A DNA stretch of 64,000 bases from Salinicola tamaricis (lineage in GTDB: Bacteria; Pseudomonadota; Gammaproteobacteria; Pseudomonadales; Halomonadaceae), in contig NZ_CP023559.1 in NCBI RefSeq assembly GCF_003006155.1, positions 3,658,001 through 3,722,000 of the forward strand. Direction: 5' to 3'. The notes beneath the pieces were generated by a model. The model did not search any database, was not told where the DNA came from, and saw only the letters and a program-made list of their open reading frames with translations. The stretch's first letter is position 1. Each line of letters opens with the position of its first letter. Shown one piece after another: positions 11,634 to 25,478 of this stretch. The position numbers and the translations under genes are program-made.

Positions 11634-11664
11634 TGCGACAGGTGGTGCGACAGATAGTGCGACA
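11634..11664. repeat. Three TGCGACA repeats with 12-bp period upstream of cyo
   Basis: TGCGACA begins at exactly 11634, 11646 and 11658, so the copies lie just over one helical turn apart. They sit about 220-250 bp before cyoA. GCGNC-type half sites are used by the RegA/ActR/RoxR redox regulators that control terminal oxidases, which makes an activator array a sensible guess. Confidence 0.45.
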
Positions 11665-11884
11665 AATCGCCACACGCGCGGCACTTTGCCGCCACCAGCC
11701 TGCTGGGCAAGGTTTTTTTAGGTACAATGTCGTCCGCGAAATCCCTACTTCGTTGGCGACTTGTCGAGGCCGATGGCAACGGCGGTTCTCGTCATTCGAG
11801 TTGTCAGCCCTGGCGAGCGGCGTATGATGCAGGCCGCTAGCCGATGTTGCAGGGCCAAAAGCTTTCCTCCACTGGGGTCGTGAG

Positions 11885-12814
11885 ATGAGAAAAAGGAACT
11901 CCCTCAAGTATTTGAGTGTGATGACGTGGCTGACCGTACCACTGCTGTTGAGCGGTTGCGGTTCGGCACTGATGGACCCGAGTGGTCCTGTTGGTCAGGG
12001 GCTCAAGTCACTGATCATCACCGCTTTCGGTCTGATGCTGATCGTGGTCATTCCGGTCATCGTGATGACCATCCTGTTCGCCTGGAAGTATCGCGGCACC
12101 AACCTGGCGGCCAAGTACACGCCGAACTGGGAGCACTCCAACGTCATCGAGCTTTTCGTATGGGCCATCCCATGCGTCATCATCCTCTTCCTGGGGATTC
12201 TCACCTGGCAGACGTCGCACTCCTATGATCCGCACAAGCCGATCGCCAGTGCAGACGAAACCATGACCATCGATGCGATCTCGCTCGACTGGAAATGGCT
12301 GTTCATCTATCCCGAGCAAGGCATCGCCACGGTCAACGAGCTGGCCATGCCGGTGAATACGCCGGTGCACTTCCGGGTCACCTCGGGCACGGTGATGAAC
12401 TCGTTCATGATTCCCAACCTGGGCAGCCAGATCTATGCCATGGCCGGGATGAACAACGACGTCTATCTCGAAGGCAGTGAAATCGGCACCTTCCGTGGTC
12501 GTTCGACCCACTACAGCGGCGAAGGTTTCTCGGAAATGCTGTTCGACGCCCATGTGACGTCGCAAGCCGATTTCCAGGCCTGGGTCGACAAGGTCAAGCA
12601 GTCGCCCGACACGATGATGTTCCCGGACGACTACAACAAGCTGGCACAGCCGACCATCGGCGCGCCGGTGCAGTATTTCTCGCAGGTTTCGCCCGACTTC
12701 TACGGCGACCTGATCAGAAGCTACAAGTCTGGTCACGGTGGTCCGCAGAGCCATGGCGAGCACAACCAAGCACAGGAGCCTTCAATGCCCATGAGTGCGC
12801 AGGCAGCGGAGTAA
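11885..12814 (+). CDS. cyoA: Cytochrome bo3 ubiquinol oxidase subunit II
   Basis: A 309-residue lipoprotein subunit of the quinol oxidase. The signal peptide ends in [10 protein letters not shown], with the lipobox cysteine near residue 26. Two membrane helices follow (about 45-70 and 88-108), then a periplasmic cupredoxin domain with [20 protein letters not shown]. The copper-A ligands of cytochrome c oxidases are absent, and the [20 protein letters not shown] segment fits the quinol-oxidase type. It is the first gene of cyoABCDE. The C-terminal His/Gln-rich tail is variable in the family. Confidence 0.96.
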   Translation: MRKRNSLKYLSVMTWLTVPLLLSGCGSALMDPSGPVGQGLKSLIITAFGLMLIVVIPVIVMTILFAWKYRGTNLAAKYTPNWEHSNVIELFVWAIPCVIILFLGILTWQTSHSYDPHKPIASADETMTIDAISLDWKWLFIYPEQGIATVNELAMPVNTPVHFRVTSGTVMNSFMIPNLGSQIYAMAGMNNDVYLEGSEIGTFRGRSTHYSGEGFSEMLFDAHVTSQADFQAWVDKVKQSPDTMMFPDDYNKLAQPTIGAPVQYFSQVSPDFYGDLIRSYKSGHGGPQSHGEHNQAQEPSMPMSAQAAE

Positions 12815-12818
12815 CGTC

Positions 12819-14801
12819 ATGTTCGGAAAACTCAGCTTAGATTCGATTCCCTACCATGAGCCGATCATCATGGTCACGGCGACGGTCATCGGAATCGTCG
12901 GCGCCCTGGTCGTCGGGCTCATTACCTACTATCGCAAGTGGGGCTATCTGTGGCGCGACTGGATCACCTCCATCGACCACAAGAAGATCGGGATCATGTA
13001 CTTCCTGGTCGCCTTGGTGATGCTGGTCCGTGGCTTTGCCGACGCGATCATGATGCGTACCCAGCAGGCTATTGCCGCCGGTGGCGCCGAGGGCTATCTA
13101 CCGCCCCACCACTACGATCAGATCTTCACCGCCCACGGTGTGATCATGATCTTCTTCGTCGCCATGCCCATGGTCATCGGCCTGATGAACCTGGTGGTGC
13201 CGCTGCAGATCGGCGCTCGCGACGTTGCCTTCCCGTTCATGAACAACGTCAGCTTCTGGCTGTTCGCTGCCGGCGTCATTCTGGTGAACATTTCGCTGGT
13301 CGTCGGTGAATTCGCCAAGACCGGCTGGCTCGCCTATGCGCCGCTATCGGAGTTGCAGTACAGTCCAGACGTCGGGGTCGACTACTGGATATGGTCACTG
13401 CAGATATCGGGTATCGGGACGACCCTGACCGGTATCAACTTCTTCGTCACCATCCTGAAGATGCGCACCAAGGGCATGACCCTGTTCCGCATGCCGATCT
13501 TCACCTGGACGGCGCTGTGCACCAACGTCCTGATCATCCTGTCGTTCCCGATCCTGACCGCGACCATCGCCCTGCTCACGCTGGATCGCTACCTGGGGAT
13601 GCACTTCTTCACCAATGACATGGGCGGCAGCCAGATGATGTACGTCAACCTCATCTGGGCCTGGGGCCACCCTGAGGTGTACATCCTGATCTTGCCGGCA
13701 TTCGGTGTCTTCTCCGAGGTCATCTCGACCTTCACCAAGAAGCGTCTGTTCGGTTACAAGACCATGGTCTGGGCCACGGTGGCGATCACCTTCCTGTCGT
13801 TCATCGTCTGGCTGCACCACTTCTTCACCATGGGTGCCGGTGCCAACGTCAACGCCTTCTTCGGCATCACGACGATGATCATCGCGATACCCACGGGTGT
13901 GAAGATCTTCAACTGGCTGTTCACCATGTACCGCGGGCGTCTCGAGTTCACCACGCCGGTACTGTGGACCATCGGTTTCATCATCACCTTTACCCTGGGT
14001 GGCATGACCGGTGTCATGCTGGCCGTGCCGGGCGCCAACTTCGTGCTGCACAACAGCCTGTTCGTCATCGCCCACTTCCACAACGTCATCATCGGCGGCG
14101 TGGTCTTCGGCATGCTGGCTGGCTTCACTTACTGGTTCCCGAAAGCGTTTGGTTTCACCCTGAGCGAGAAATGGGGCAAGCGCTCCTTCTGGTGCTGGCT
14201 GGTCGGCTTCTACATGGCCTTCATGCCGCTCTACGCACTGAGCTTCTTCGGTGCCATGCGTCGCATGCAGTCCTACGAGCAGACCGAGTGGCAGCCGCTG
14301 ATGATCGTCGCCTGGGTCGGCGCCGTGATCATCGCTCTGGGCATCGCCTGCATCGTGATCCAGCTCGTGGTGAGTATCCGCGACCGCGAGAAGAATCGCG
14401 ACGTCACCGGCGACCCGTGGGATGCCCGTACCCTGGAGTGGTCCACCTCCTCGCCGCCCCCGAACTACAACTTCGCCCATCTGCCGGAGGTTCACTCCAT
14501 CGACAGCTACTGGGAGATGAAGCAGCAGCCGGGTGGCTTCAAGCGTGAGCTGTCGACCCACTTCGAAGACGTGCACATGCCCAAGAACACCAACGAAGGT
14601 CCGATCCTGGGGCTGTTCAGCCTGATCTTCGGCTTCGCCCTGGTGTGGCACATCTGGTGGCTGGTCGCCGTTGGCGCCATCGGCATGTTCGTGACCTTCA
14701 TGGTGCGTATCCACAACGATGACGTGGACTATCACATCCCCGCTGCCGAGGTCGAAAAGACCGAGCGTGAATACCACAAACGGTTGGAGATGCAGGCGTA
14801 A
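12819..14801 (+). CDS. cyoB: Cytochrome bo3 ubiquinol oxidase subunit I
   Basis: A 660-residue haem-copper oxidase core subunit with about 15 membrane helices, reducing oxygen to water and pumping protons. The copper-B ligands and cross-linked tyrosine appear in [20 protein letters not shown], and the paired histidines in [12 protein letters not shown]. The haem ligands are in [12 protein letters not shown]. An early quinol-site-like segment [14 protein letters not shown] follows helix I. The ATG at 12819 lies 4 bases after the cyoA stop; an upstream frame start at 12795 overlaps cyoA and is unlikely. Confidence 0.98.
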   Translation: MFGKLSLDSIPYHEPIIMVTATVIGIVGALVVGLITYYRKWGYLWRDWITSIDHKKIGIMYFLVALVMLVRGFADAIMMRTQQAIAAGGAEGYLPPHHYDQIFTAHGVIMIFFVAMPMVIGLMNLVVPLQIGARDVAFPFMNNVSFWLFAAGVILVNISLVVGEFAKTGWLAYAPLSELQYSPDVGVDYWIWSLQISGIGTTLTGINFFVTILKMRTKGMTLFRMPIFTWTALCTNVLIILSFPILTATIALLTLDRYLGMHFFTNDMGGSQMMYVNLIWAWGHPEVYILILPAFGVFSEVISTFTKKRLFGYKTMVWATVAITFLSFIVWLHHFFTMGAGANVNAFFGITTMIIAIPTGVKIFNWLFTMYRGRLEFTTPVLWTIGFIITFTLGGMTGVMLAVPGANFVLHNSLFVIAHFHNVIIGGVVFGMLAGFTYWFPKAFGFTLSEKWGKRSFWCWLVGFYMAFMPLYALSFFGAMRRMQSYEQTEWQPLMIVAWVGAVIIALGIACIVIQLVVSIRDREKNRDVTGDPWDARTLEWSTSSPPPNYNFAHLPEVHSIDSYWEMKQQPGGFKRELSTHFEDVHMPKNTNEGPILGLFSLIFGFALVWHIWWLVAVGAIGMFVTFMVRIHNDDVDYHIPAAEVEKTEREYHKRLEMQA

Positions 14802-14803
14802 CC

Positions 14804-15421
14804 ATGGCAACCGATACCCTGACTAACCACGACGCTCATGCCCACGACGGGCATGAGCATCACGATGCCGGCGCGATGAAGGTGTTCGGCTTCTGGATCT
14901 ACCTGATGAGCGACCTGGTGATCTTCGGATCGCTGTTCGCCACCTTCGGGGTCCTGGGCACCGCTACCGCCGGTGGCCCGACCTCGCAGGAGATCTTCGA
15001 GCTGCCCTTCGTGCTGGTCGAGACCTTCCTGCTGCTGGTGAGTAGTTTCACCTTCGGCCTGGCCGTGCTGGCACAGAACGCCGGTGATCGCGGTGCCGTG
15101 CTCAAGTGGCTGGCCGTGACCTTTCTGCTCGGCTTCGGCTTCGTCGCGATGGAGGTGTACGAGTTCCATCACCTGATCGCCCAAGGCCATGGCCCGGATC
15201 GCAGCGCCTTCCTGTCGGCCTTCTTCACCCTGGTCGGCACCCACGGTCTGCACGTGACCTTCGGCCTGATCTGGATCGCGACCATGTTCATCCAGATCTC
15301 GCGCCGCGGTCTCGACAGCGTCACCAAGCCGCGCATGCTGTGCCTGAGCCTGTTCTGGCACTTCCTGGACATCGTCTGGATCTGCGTCTTCTCCTTCGTC
15401 TACCTGTTTGGAGCCATGTAA
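14804..15421 (+). CDS. cyoC: Cytochrome bo3 ubiquinol oxidase subunit III
   Basis: A 205-residue membrane subunit with five helices, of the haem-copper oxidase subunit III family. Signature stretches are [20 protein letters not shown] and EVYEFHHLI, and near the end [14 protein letters not shown] with [15 protein letters not shown] His/Asp-rich N terminus precedes helix I. It starts 2 bases after the cyoB stop and ends 1 base before cyoD, so the operon is tightly packed. Confidence 0.97.
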   Translation: MATDTLTNHDAHAHDGHEHHDAGAMKVFGFWIYLMSDLVIFGSLFATFGVLGTATAGGPTSQEIFELPFVLVETFLLLVSSFTFGLAVLAQNAGDRGAVLKWLAVTFLLGFGFVAMEVYEFHHLIAQGHGPDRSAFLSAFFTLVGTHGLHVTFGLIWIATMFIQISRRGLDSVTKPRMLCLSLFWHFLDIVWICVFSFVYLFGAM

Positions 15422-15422
15422 C

Positions 15423-15754
15423 ATGAGCGATATCCATACCTCTCATGACGGCGCCAGCCATGGCAGCTACAAGTCGTACTTCATCGGCTTGGTCCTCTCG
15501 ATCGTACTGACGCTGATCGCGTTCGGTGTTGTCATGGCCGGTGGCTTCAGCGTACCGGTGATGATGGTGACCGTGGTGGTCACTGCCATTGCGCAGGTGC
15601 TGGTGCAGCTGGTCCTATTCATGCACCTGAATACCAAGGCCGAAGGCGGTTGGAACTTCATCGCCATCGTCTTCACGTCGGTATCCTGGGGCTGATCATT
15701 GGTGGTTCCCTATGGATCATGCACAACATCCACGTCAACATGATGCTGAACTAA
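15423..15754 (+). CDS. cyoD: Cytochrome bo3 subunit IV, with apparent frameshift
   Basis: A small membrane subunit thought to help assembly of the oxidase. Two helices read cleanly, including [20 protein letters not shown] and [20 protein letters not shown]. The frame then stops early at 15695. One missing base near 15677 restores the third helix ([20 protein letters not shown]) and a stop at 15754, giving about 110 residues, the normal length. Sequence error is the simplest explanation; a true truncation would remove helix 3. Confidence 0.88.
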
Positions 15755-15762
15755 GCACGCAA

Positions 15763-16656
15763 ATGGCCCTCAAGCCCTATTTGCTGCTGACCAAGCCCGG
15801 CATCATCTTCGGCAACCTCGTGACAGTCATCGGCGGCTATTTTTTGGCCGCCGGTGGCCGTTTCGATCCCCTGCTGTTCTTTGCTGCGGTGATCGGCACC
15901 TCGTTGGTCGTGGCCTCCGGCTGCGTCTTCAACAACGTGATCGATCGAGACATCGACCAGCACATGGCGCGCACGCAGTCGCGCGCCATGGTCACCGGTC
16001 AGATCTCGATTCCGGTCGCACTGTTGCTGGGTGGCGTACTGGGTGTGCTCGGTTTCGGTTTACTGGCGTGGCAGACCACGGCACTGGCCACCGGCTTCGC
16101 TGCCTTCGGGTTCGCGATCTACGTCGGCGCCTACAGCCTCTATCTGAAACGCCATTCGGTCTACGGCACGCTGGTGGGGAGTCTTTCCGGGGCCTCGCCG
16201 CCGGTGATCGGCTACTGTGCCGTCAGCGGTCAGTTCGATCTGGGCGCCCTGCTGCTGCTGATCATCTTCAGCATCTGGCAGATGCCCCACTCTTACGCGA
16301 TCGCGATTTTCCGCTTCAACGACTACGCCTCGGCGTCGATTCCCGTGCTGCCTGTCAAGTGCGGCATCGGGGTGGCCAAGCGGCATATCGTGATCTATAC
16401 CGCACTCTTCGTGGTGGCGTCGGTGATGCTGAGCGTGGCCGGCTACACCGGCTGGATCTACGCGATCGTGGCCGTGGCAGTGGGTCTTTACTGGCTGGTG
16501 ATCACCCTGCGCGGTTACCGCGCGGAGGATGATCAGGCCTGGGCCCGCAAGGTGTTCGGTTTTTCGATCATGGTGGTCACCGCGCTTAGCGTGATGATGT
16601 CGGTCGACAGCCGCCTGCCGATGGCAGAGTCGATCGTGTCGTTGGCACTGGGTTGA
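15763..16656 (+). CDS. cyoE: Protohaem IX farnesyltransferase (haem O synthase)
   Basis: A 297-residue UbiA-superfamily prenyltransferase that adds a farnesyl group to haem B to make the haem O used by CyoB. The first Asp-rich motif is [20 protein letters not shown] and the second lies around [38 protein letters not shown] and [12 protein letters not shown] are family marks. The ATG at 15763 follows the restored cyoD stop by 8 bases; a longer frame from 15712 would overlap cyoD. It closes the operon before a strong terminator. Confidence 0.96.
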   Translation: MALKPYLLLTKPGIIFGNLVTVIGGYFLAAGGRFDPLLFFAAVIGTSLVVASGCVFNNVIDRDIDQHMARTQSRAMVTGQISIPVALLLGGVLGVLGFGLLAWQTTALATGFAAFGFAIYVGAYSLYLKRHSVYGTLVGSLSGASPPVIGYCAVSGQFDLGALLLLIIFSIWQMPHSYAIAIFRFNDYASASIPVLPVKCGIGVAKRHIVIYTALFVVASVMLSVAGYTGWIYAIVAVAVGLYWLVITLRGYRAEDDQAWARKVFGFSIMVVTALSVMMSVDSRLPMAESIVSLALG

Positions 16657-16697
16657 AGTCGTGGTAGCAGGTCGTAGTTAATAGACCGTGGTAATAG

Positions 16698-16733
16698 AAA
16701 GACGGGCAGCCCTGAGGCTGCCCGTCTTTTTTT
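16698..16733. terminator. Terminator between cyoE and ectC
   Basis: The long stem AAAGACGGGCAGCC / GGCTGCCCGTCTTT ends in a T7 run, and the A run on the other side allows use in both directions. It separates the convergent cyo and ect operons. Confidence 0.92.
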
Positions 16734-16770
16734 GATGCCCTGCTTACGTCGCGCTGGTCAGAAGCGCAGA

Positions 16771-17166
16771 TCACGCTTCCGGCGGAGCGTAGGAGCCATC
16801 TTCGCGGTGGACCTCGCGGCCCGTCAGCGCCGGCAGGAAGACGCAGGCCACGGTCATGCCCTTCTCCTTGCCACGCAGCCAGTGCTCGTCGTGCTGGTCG
16901 AGCAGGTACATATCGCCGGCCTTGATGGTATGGATCTTGCCATCGGCGATGGTTTCGACTTCACCCTCGCCCTCGTAGCAGAACACCGCCTCGATATGGT
17001 TCTTGTAGTGGATATGGGTTTCCGTGCCCGGATGGATCCGGGTGATGTTGAAGGAGAAACCGCAGTTGTCGTCGGCCAGCATCAGACGGGTGCTATCCCA
17101 GTTGCCGTTCTCGGCTTCGACGAAACGCTCGGTCTTACGGCACTCTTCCAGGTTACGTACGATCAT
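16771..17166 (-). CDS. ectC: L-ectoine synthase
   Basis: A 131-residue cupin enzyme that cyclises N-gamma-acetyl-diaminobutyrate to the compatible solute ectoine. Cupin motifs are [20 protein letters not shown] and [17 protein letters not shown], and the N terminus [20 protein letters not shown] is characteristic. The ATG at 17166 is preceded by GAGGAG. It is the last gene of ectABC. No ectD hydroxylase follows; the convergent cyo operon ends just beyond the terminator. Confidence 0.98.
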   Translation of the reverse strand: MIVRNLEECRKTERFVEAENGNWDSTRLMLADDNCGFSFNITRIHPGTETHIHYKNHIEAVFCYEGEGEVETIADGKIHTIKAGDMYLLDQHDEHWLRGKEKGMTVACVFLPALTGREVHREDGSYAPPEA

Positions 17167-17270
17167 CGATTCTGCTCCTCGGGGATGAATTCGAGGTCTG
17201 CCTTCACCAGGCAAACCCCGGGTGACACTTACCCGGCGCGAGCGACCGCGCCGGCCAGAGACGTCATGTC

Positions 17271-19203
<1,933 letters not shown>

Positions 19204-19312
19204 CTTGTCCATCGCCATGACTAATGTCTTAACAGGATAACAAGGTGTCGCGCCTGCTTCAAACGGCAGGTTATCCACCCATCCGATTTCAATAAACAAT
19301 GGTTATGCCATA

Positions 19313-19340
19313 TTGACGAGCGTCTTGGAGACACCGTCAA
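19313..19340. promoter_or_regulatory. Imperfect dyad upstream of ectA
   Basis: Arms TTGACG...GTCT and AGAC...CGTCAA face each other across a 3-bp centre with a one-base offset, 110-137 bp before the ectA start. On the minus strand the TTGACG arm could also serve as a -35 element. It may be a binding site for a regulator of ectoine genes. The rest of the 279-bp leader is AT-rich with no clear promoter. Confidence 0.35.
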
Positions 19341-19437
19341 TCGCAGCTTCCAGTCTAGACCAGCAGGGAAAAAACGCCTGTGGCGGGATCTAAGAGCCTC
19401 CAGCGGGAGCCGGTAGGCGTCATGCCCGCCAACGCAA

Positions 19438-19459
19438 ACGGCCACCCGAAGGTGGCCGT
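19438..19459 (-). terminator. Terminator after glutathione reductase gene
   Basis: A 9-bp perfect stem ACGGCCACC / GGTGGCCGT encloses a tetraloop that reads TTCG on the minus strand, a very stable RNA hairpin. A weak T-rich stretch (GTTTGCGTT) follows. It lies 23 bp past the end of gor, ahead of ectA. Confidence 0.6.
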
Positions 19460-19482
19460 CGATGTGCACTGTGCTGCGAGGC

Positions 19483-21149
<1,667 letters not shown>

Positions 21150-21782
21150 ATGAGCATCGACACGCTCCTCAAGCAGAACCGTCAATGGGCGGACAGCATC
21201 CAGCAGCAGGATCCCGATTTTTTCACTCGCCTCTCTCAGCAGCAGAACCCCGACTATCTGTGGATCGGCTGCTCCGATAGCCGCGTACCCGCCAACCAGA
21301 TCGTCGATCTGCCGCCGGGCGAGGTCTTCGTCCATCGCAATGTTGCCAATCTGATCTATCACAACGACATGAATGCGCTCTCGGTAGTGCAGTTCGCCGT
21401 CGACGTGCTCAAGGTCAAGCACATCATGGTGGTCGGCCACTACGGCTGCGGCGGGGTCAAGGCGTCGATCACCGGCGGCGAGCACGGTATCGTCGACTAC
21501 TGGCTGCACAGCGTCAGCGAGCTGTACCAGCAGCACAAGCGTGAACTCGAGGCGTTGCCACTGGAGGAGCAGGTCGATCGCCTGTGTGAGCACAACGTCC
21601 GCCTGCAGGTCGCCAATCTGTGCCGGACCAAGATCATCCAGCGCGCCTGGGAGCGCGAGCAGCCGCTGTCGGTGCATGGTTGGGTCTACGGGCTCAAGGA
21701 TGGCCGCGTCAACGATCTCGGCTGCACCGTATCGCGTGCTGACCAGACCGGCACGATCCGCATCATGCCCGGCGCCTGCTGA
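21150..21782 (+). CDS. can: Beta-class carbonic anhydrase
   Basis: A 210-residue enzyme interconverting carbon dioxide and bicarbonate. Zinc ligands and the catalytic Asp/Arg dyad are clear: WIGCSDSRVPANQIV early, and MVVGHYGCGGVKASI in the middle. GEVFVHRNVANLI between them is also typical. The ATG at 21150 has AGGTG upstream; a GTG at 21141 is the longer alternative. It may supply bicarbonate for anaplerosis; nothing in the neighbourhood specifies its role. Confidence 0.95.
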   Translation: MSIDTLLKQNRQWADSIQQQDPDFFTRLSQQQNPDYLWIGCSDSRVPANQIVDLPPGEVFVHRNVANLIYHNDMNALSVVQFAVDVLKVKHIMVVGHYGCGGVKASITGGEHGIVDYWLHSVSELYQQHKRELEALPLEEQVDRLCEHNVRLQVANLCRTKIIQRAWEREQPLSVHGWVYGLKDGRVNDLGCTVSRADQTGTIRIMPGAC

Positions 21783-21846
21783 GCGACTGGGGCGATCACC
21801 ACGTCGCCGATCGATGATAATAGACAAGCACTTCGATGAGGCACGC

Positions 21847-23508
21847 ATGCGCAACAGCAACCGGCTTGAGGCCCGGCTGGCAACGCTTTTCACGACGCGG
21901 GCGCGACGGCGACTCCTGGGCGCGCTCCTGCTCTGCGCCAGCGTGCTCCCCGCGACCGCCCGCGCCGACGCTGCCACTCTCGACGTGGCCTATGACACCC
22001 TGCCGGTGTCGCTGGACATTCATGAGCAGCTCACGGTGGGCGTGCTCAGACTTGCACACCTGGTGTTCGACCCATTGGTGCGTTGGGACCGCCACCTGGG
22101 GCTCGAGCCGCGTCTCGCCACGTCCTGGGAGCGTCTGGACGACACCACGCTGCGCCTGCATCTACGCCGTGGGGTGCACTTCCACAGCGGCAACCCGTTC
22201 ACCGCGCGCGATGTCGCCTGGACCGTGGCGCGGCTCAAGCGCAGCCCCGACTTCAAGGCGATCTTCGCCCCCATCGTCGACGTCACGGTGGTCGACGACG
22301 CCACCATCGATCTGCATACGCGGAGCCCCTTTCCGCTGCTGCTCAATCTGGCGACCTACATCTTTCCCCTGGATAGCCGCTTCTACAGCGGCCAGCTCCC
22401 CGCGGGGGCCGGCGATCGCCAGGGCCAGGACAAGGCGGCGATCGTCAAGGGTGGCGATACCTTCGCCTCACGCCATATGTCGGGTACCGGACCGTTCGAG
22501 GTCACCCGCTTTCAACCCGGCGCCCGGATCGAACTGACACGTTTCCCCGGCTATTGGGACCACGCCTCGCCGGGCAATGTCGAGCACCTCTCCGGTGGCG
22601 ATCGGTGAGAGTGCGACCCGGGTGGCAGCCCTGCTGGCCGGCGATGTCGACTTCATTGCGCCGGTGCCGGCCACCGCCCTGACCCGCCTCGAGCATGCGC
22701 CGGGGATCGATCTGGTCACCATGCCCGGGGTGCGCATCACCCTGCTGCAGCTCAATCAGCGCCGGGTGCCCGCCTTCCGTGACCGCCGCGTGCGTCTGGC
22801 GATGAATTATGCCGTCGACCAGCGCGCGATCGCCAAGCACCTGCTGGAGGGTTCGTCACCCCGGCGGCGCAGATGTCACCTGAAGGATATGCCGGGCACG
22901 ACGAACAGCTCACCCCACGTTACGATCTGGCCAAGGCCCGACGGCTGATGCGCGAGGCCGGTTATCCGGATGGCTTCGAAGTCACCCTGATGGCACCCAA
23001 CAATCGCTATGTCAACGATGCCCAGACCGCGCAGGTGGCGCTGGCCGTGGCGGCGATGCTGGCCAGATCCATATCCGGGTCGATTTCAAGACGCGTGCCG
23101 AAGAATCAGTACTGGACGGAGTACGATCGCCGCGCTGCCGATATCATGATGATGGGGTGGTACTCGGACACCGGCGACTCGGCCAACTTCTTCGAATACC
23201 TGACCTTCTGCCCTGACAGTCGCAGCGGCACCGGCCAGTACAACGCCAGCGAGTACTGCAACCCGGAGCTCGACTCACTGGTCGCGCTGGCCAACAGCGA
23301 GACCGATATGCGCCGGCGTACCAGCATGCTGCGACAGGCCGAGGCGATGGTTTACGCCGACGCTCCGTTCATTCCGCTCTACTGGCAGAATCTGGCCTGG
23401 GCGGCGTCCGATCGGGTCGCCATCGAACCGGTACTCAACGTGATGAACATGCCCTACCTGGGCGACGTGGTGGTGACACCCCGCGCCGGGGAGACCCACA
23501 GCCGCTGA
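21847..23508 (+). CDS. ABC peptide-type solute-binding protein, frameshifted
   Basis: A family 5 periplasmic binding protein of about 553 residues, of the DppA/OppA type. The signal peptide covers RRRLLGALLLCASVLPATARA and lacks a lipobox. The domain opens with LDVAYDTLPVSLDIHEQLTV and shows DDTTLRLHLRRGVHFHSGNP and SRHMSGTGPFEVTRFQPGA. One missing base near 22590 and one near 22849 break the frame, and a compensating pair lies between about 23060 and 23100. Conserved blocks resume after each, such as SPEGYAGHDEQLTPRYDLAK. GAGG precedes the ATG at 21847. It is the first gene of a five-gene importer; the ligand could be peptides, opines or a related cation. Confidence 0.85.
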
Positions 23509-23552
23509 GCGAGCTGGGGAAGAACGTGTGCTGGGGGAAGGAGAGACGCTGG

Positions 23553-24527
23553 ATGTCGATGACGCGCTTTCTGTTCAAGCGCTTGCTGCAGGCGGTAGGG
23601 GTACTGCTGGCGATCAGCCTGATCGCCTTCGTGCTGCGCGACGCCCTGCCCGGCGCGGACGGGGCCAGCAGCGGCGCTGCCTGGCGGCGCTATCCGCAGT
23701 TCCTGGGCGAGCTGTTGCGGCTGGATTTCGGCACCTCGAGCTTTTTCCATCGCCCGGCGCTGGAAGTGGTGCTGGGCTATCTGCCGGCGACCGTGGAGCT
23801 GGTGCTCTCCGGCAGCCTGCTTACCGCCCTGTTCGCCGTGCCGCTGGGAATCTACAGCGCGATCAAGCCACACGCCACCGTGGCGCGCCTGATCCTGCGA
23901 CTGGCTGCCCTTGGCGTCTCGCTGCCGGTGTTTCTGACCGCCATTCTGCTGATCCAGGTATTCTCGCTGGGCCTGTCCAGCGCTACGACCGGCGCCTCTA
24001 CAGGCTGGCTGGCCGACCTCGGTGGCATGCCCGCCTATGGGCGCGGCAATCCAGTACCGCTGTGGGGCAACTGGGCGACCAACTTCGCCTCGTGGCAGGG
24101 ACTCGCCTATCTCGCCCTGCCGGCGCTGTCGCTGGCCGCGGGCATGCTGCCGCTATTCGTGCGCCTGATCCATACCGAGATGCGCCGCGTGCTGGCGAGC
24201 GACTATATCCGCTTCGCCCACGCTCGCGGGTTGTCACCATGGCGCATCTACGCCTGGCACGCGCTCAAGAACGCGCTGCTGCCGGTGGTGACCCTGGGCG
24301 GTATCCAGCTAGGCTCTCTGATGGCCTACACCCTGCTGGTCGAGAGCGTGTTCCAGTGGCCCGGGGTGGGCCTGATGTTCCTCGATGCGGTGGAGCGCGG
24401 CGATCGCCCGCTGATCGTGACCTATCTGCTGGTCGCCGGCGTGCTGTTTCTACTGATCAACACCCTGGTCGATCTCTGCTGCCGGCTGCTCGACCCCAGG
24501 GTCGTGGCGCCAGGGGGGATGCAGTGA
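23553..24527 (+). CDS. ABC transporter permease, DppB type
   Basis: A 324-residue inner-membrane permease with six helices. The N-terminal helix MTRFLFKRLLQAVGVLLAIS and the short fragment FVLRDALPG are typical of DppB proteins. The ATPase-contact EAA-like loop is SDYIRFAHARGLSPWRIYAW. The ATG at 23553 follows AAGGAG. Its stop overlaps the GTG start of the next permease, so the two are translationally coupled. Confidence 0.9.
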   Translation: MSMTRFLFKRLLQAVGVLLAISLIAFVLRDALPGADGASSGAAWRRYPQFLGELLRLDFGTSSFFHRPALEVVLGYLPATVELVLSGSLLTALFAVPLGIYSAIKPHATVARLILRLAALGVSLPVFLTAILLIQVFSLGLSSATTGASTGWLADLGGMPAYGRGNPVPLWGNWATNFASWQGLAYLALPALSLAAGMLPLFVRLIHTEMRRVLASDYIRFAHARGLSPWRIYAWHALKNALLPVVTLGGIQLGSLMAYTLLVESVFQWPGVGLMFLDAVERGDRPLIVTYLLVAGVLFLLINTLVDLCCRLLDPRVVAPGGMQ

Positions 24528-25473
24528 ATTCGCTCTCCTCGAAGACGTCGTCGGGTCCGCTGATGAACGCGCTCGGCCGCCTCGCGCAGCGTCGCCGGCT
24601 ATGGTTGTGCCTGGGCCTGTTTGTGTTCCTGGCGGGGGCGGCGCTATTGGCTCCCTGGCTCGCGCCCAGCGACCCCTACGATCTGACCCAGGTCGAGCTG
24701 CGCGACTCCCTGCGCCCGCCGTGGTGGCTCGCCGGCAGCCTGCCCGGCCATCCACTGGGTACCGATATCCAGGGACGCGACCTGCTCTCGCTGATGCTCT
24801 ACGGCGCACGGGTGTCGCTGGCGATCGGCTTCGGCGCGGTGCTGCTGCAGCTGCTGCTGGGCGTGACCCTGGGAATGCTCGCGGGCTATCGTGGTGGGCG
24901 CCTCGATGCCCTGCTGATGCGCTGGGCAGACGTCCAGCTGGCGTTTTCCACCCTGATGATGGCGATCGTGATCAGTGCCGTGGTCAAGGCGGCTTTCGGC
25001 GGGGCCTTCTACGGCCACTACGGCATCTGGCTGCTGATCCTGATCATCGGCCTCAGCGAGTGGCCGCTCTATGCGCGCACGGTGCGCGCCAGCGTGATGG
25101 CGGAAAAGCGCAAGGAGTACATCGAGGCGGCGCGGGTGCTGGGCTTTTCCGCACCGCGGGTCGTGCTGCGCCATCTGCTGCCCAATACCCTGCCGGCGCT
25201 GCTGGTGATCTCGGGGCCCAGATCGGCCAGGCAATCATGGCCGAGGCAGCACTCTCCTTCCTGGGTCTGGGCCTGCCCGAGACCCAGCCATCGCTGGGGT
25301 CGCTGATCAAGTCCGGGTTCGACTACCTGCAGTCCGGGGCCTGGTGGATCACTCTGCTGCCCGGGGCCTATCTGGTGCTGACGGTGTTGGCGGTCAATCT
25401 GCTGGGTGACGCCTGGCGCGAGCATCTCGACCCGTATCGGGCGCCCGCCGCCCTCAGCTCGAGGGGAGGATAG
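24524..25473 (+). CDS. ABC transporter permease, DppC type, frameshifted
   Basis: An inner-membrane permease of about 316 residues. Marks are GHPLGTDIQGRDLLSLMLYG, and the EAA loop with RKEYIEAARVLGFSAPRVVL. The start is GTG at 24524, overlapping the previous stop and preceded by AGGGGGG. One G is missing from a G run near 25215; restoring it gives ISGAQIGQAIMAEAALSFLG, a highly conserved end segment. It pairs with the upstream permease to form the channel. Confidence 0.88.
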
Positions 25474-25478
25474 CGCGT

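Larger units (their letters stand above)
11108..11884. other. 777-bp intergenic region between zur and cyoA
   Basis: No well-supported protein gene lies here. It contains a small hydrophobic reading frame, an AT-only palindrome and three phased TGCGACA repeats, each listed separately. The stretch between about 11320 and 11630 reads weakly in several frames and may be decayed sequence. A TACAAT -10-like hexamer at 11723-11728 follows a T7 run, 157 bp before cyoA. Confidence 0.6.

Noticed and set aside
12819-14801. Cytochrome c oxidase instead of quinol oxidase
   Set aside because: Subunit II lacks the copper-A ligands and is a lipoprotein, cyoD and cyoE are present, and gene order is that of bo3 quinol oxidase.
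13395-14810. 471-codon frame opposite cyoB
   Set aside because: It is an Asp/His/Gln/Glu-rich antisense shadow of a membrane protein gene.
21847-23508. True pseudogene of a binding protein
   Set aside because: Conserved blocks continue directly after each indel, and the same type of indel occurs in core genes such as tolQ and galU, so error is more likely than decay.
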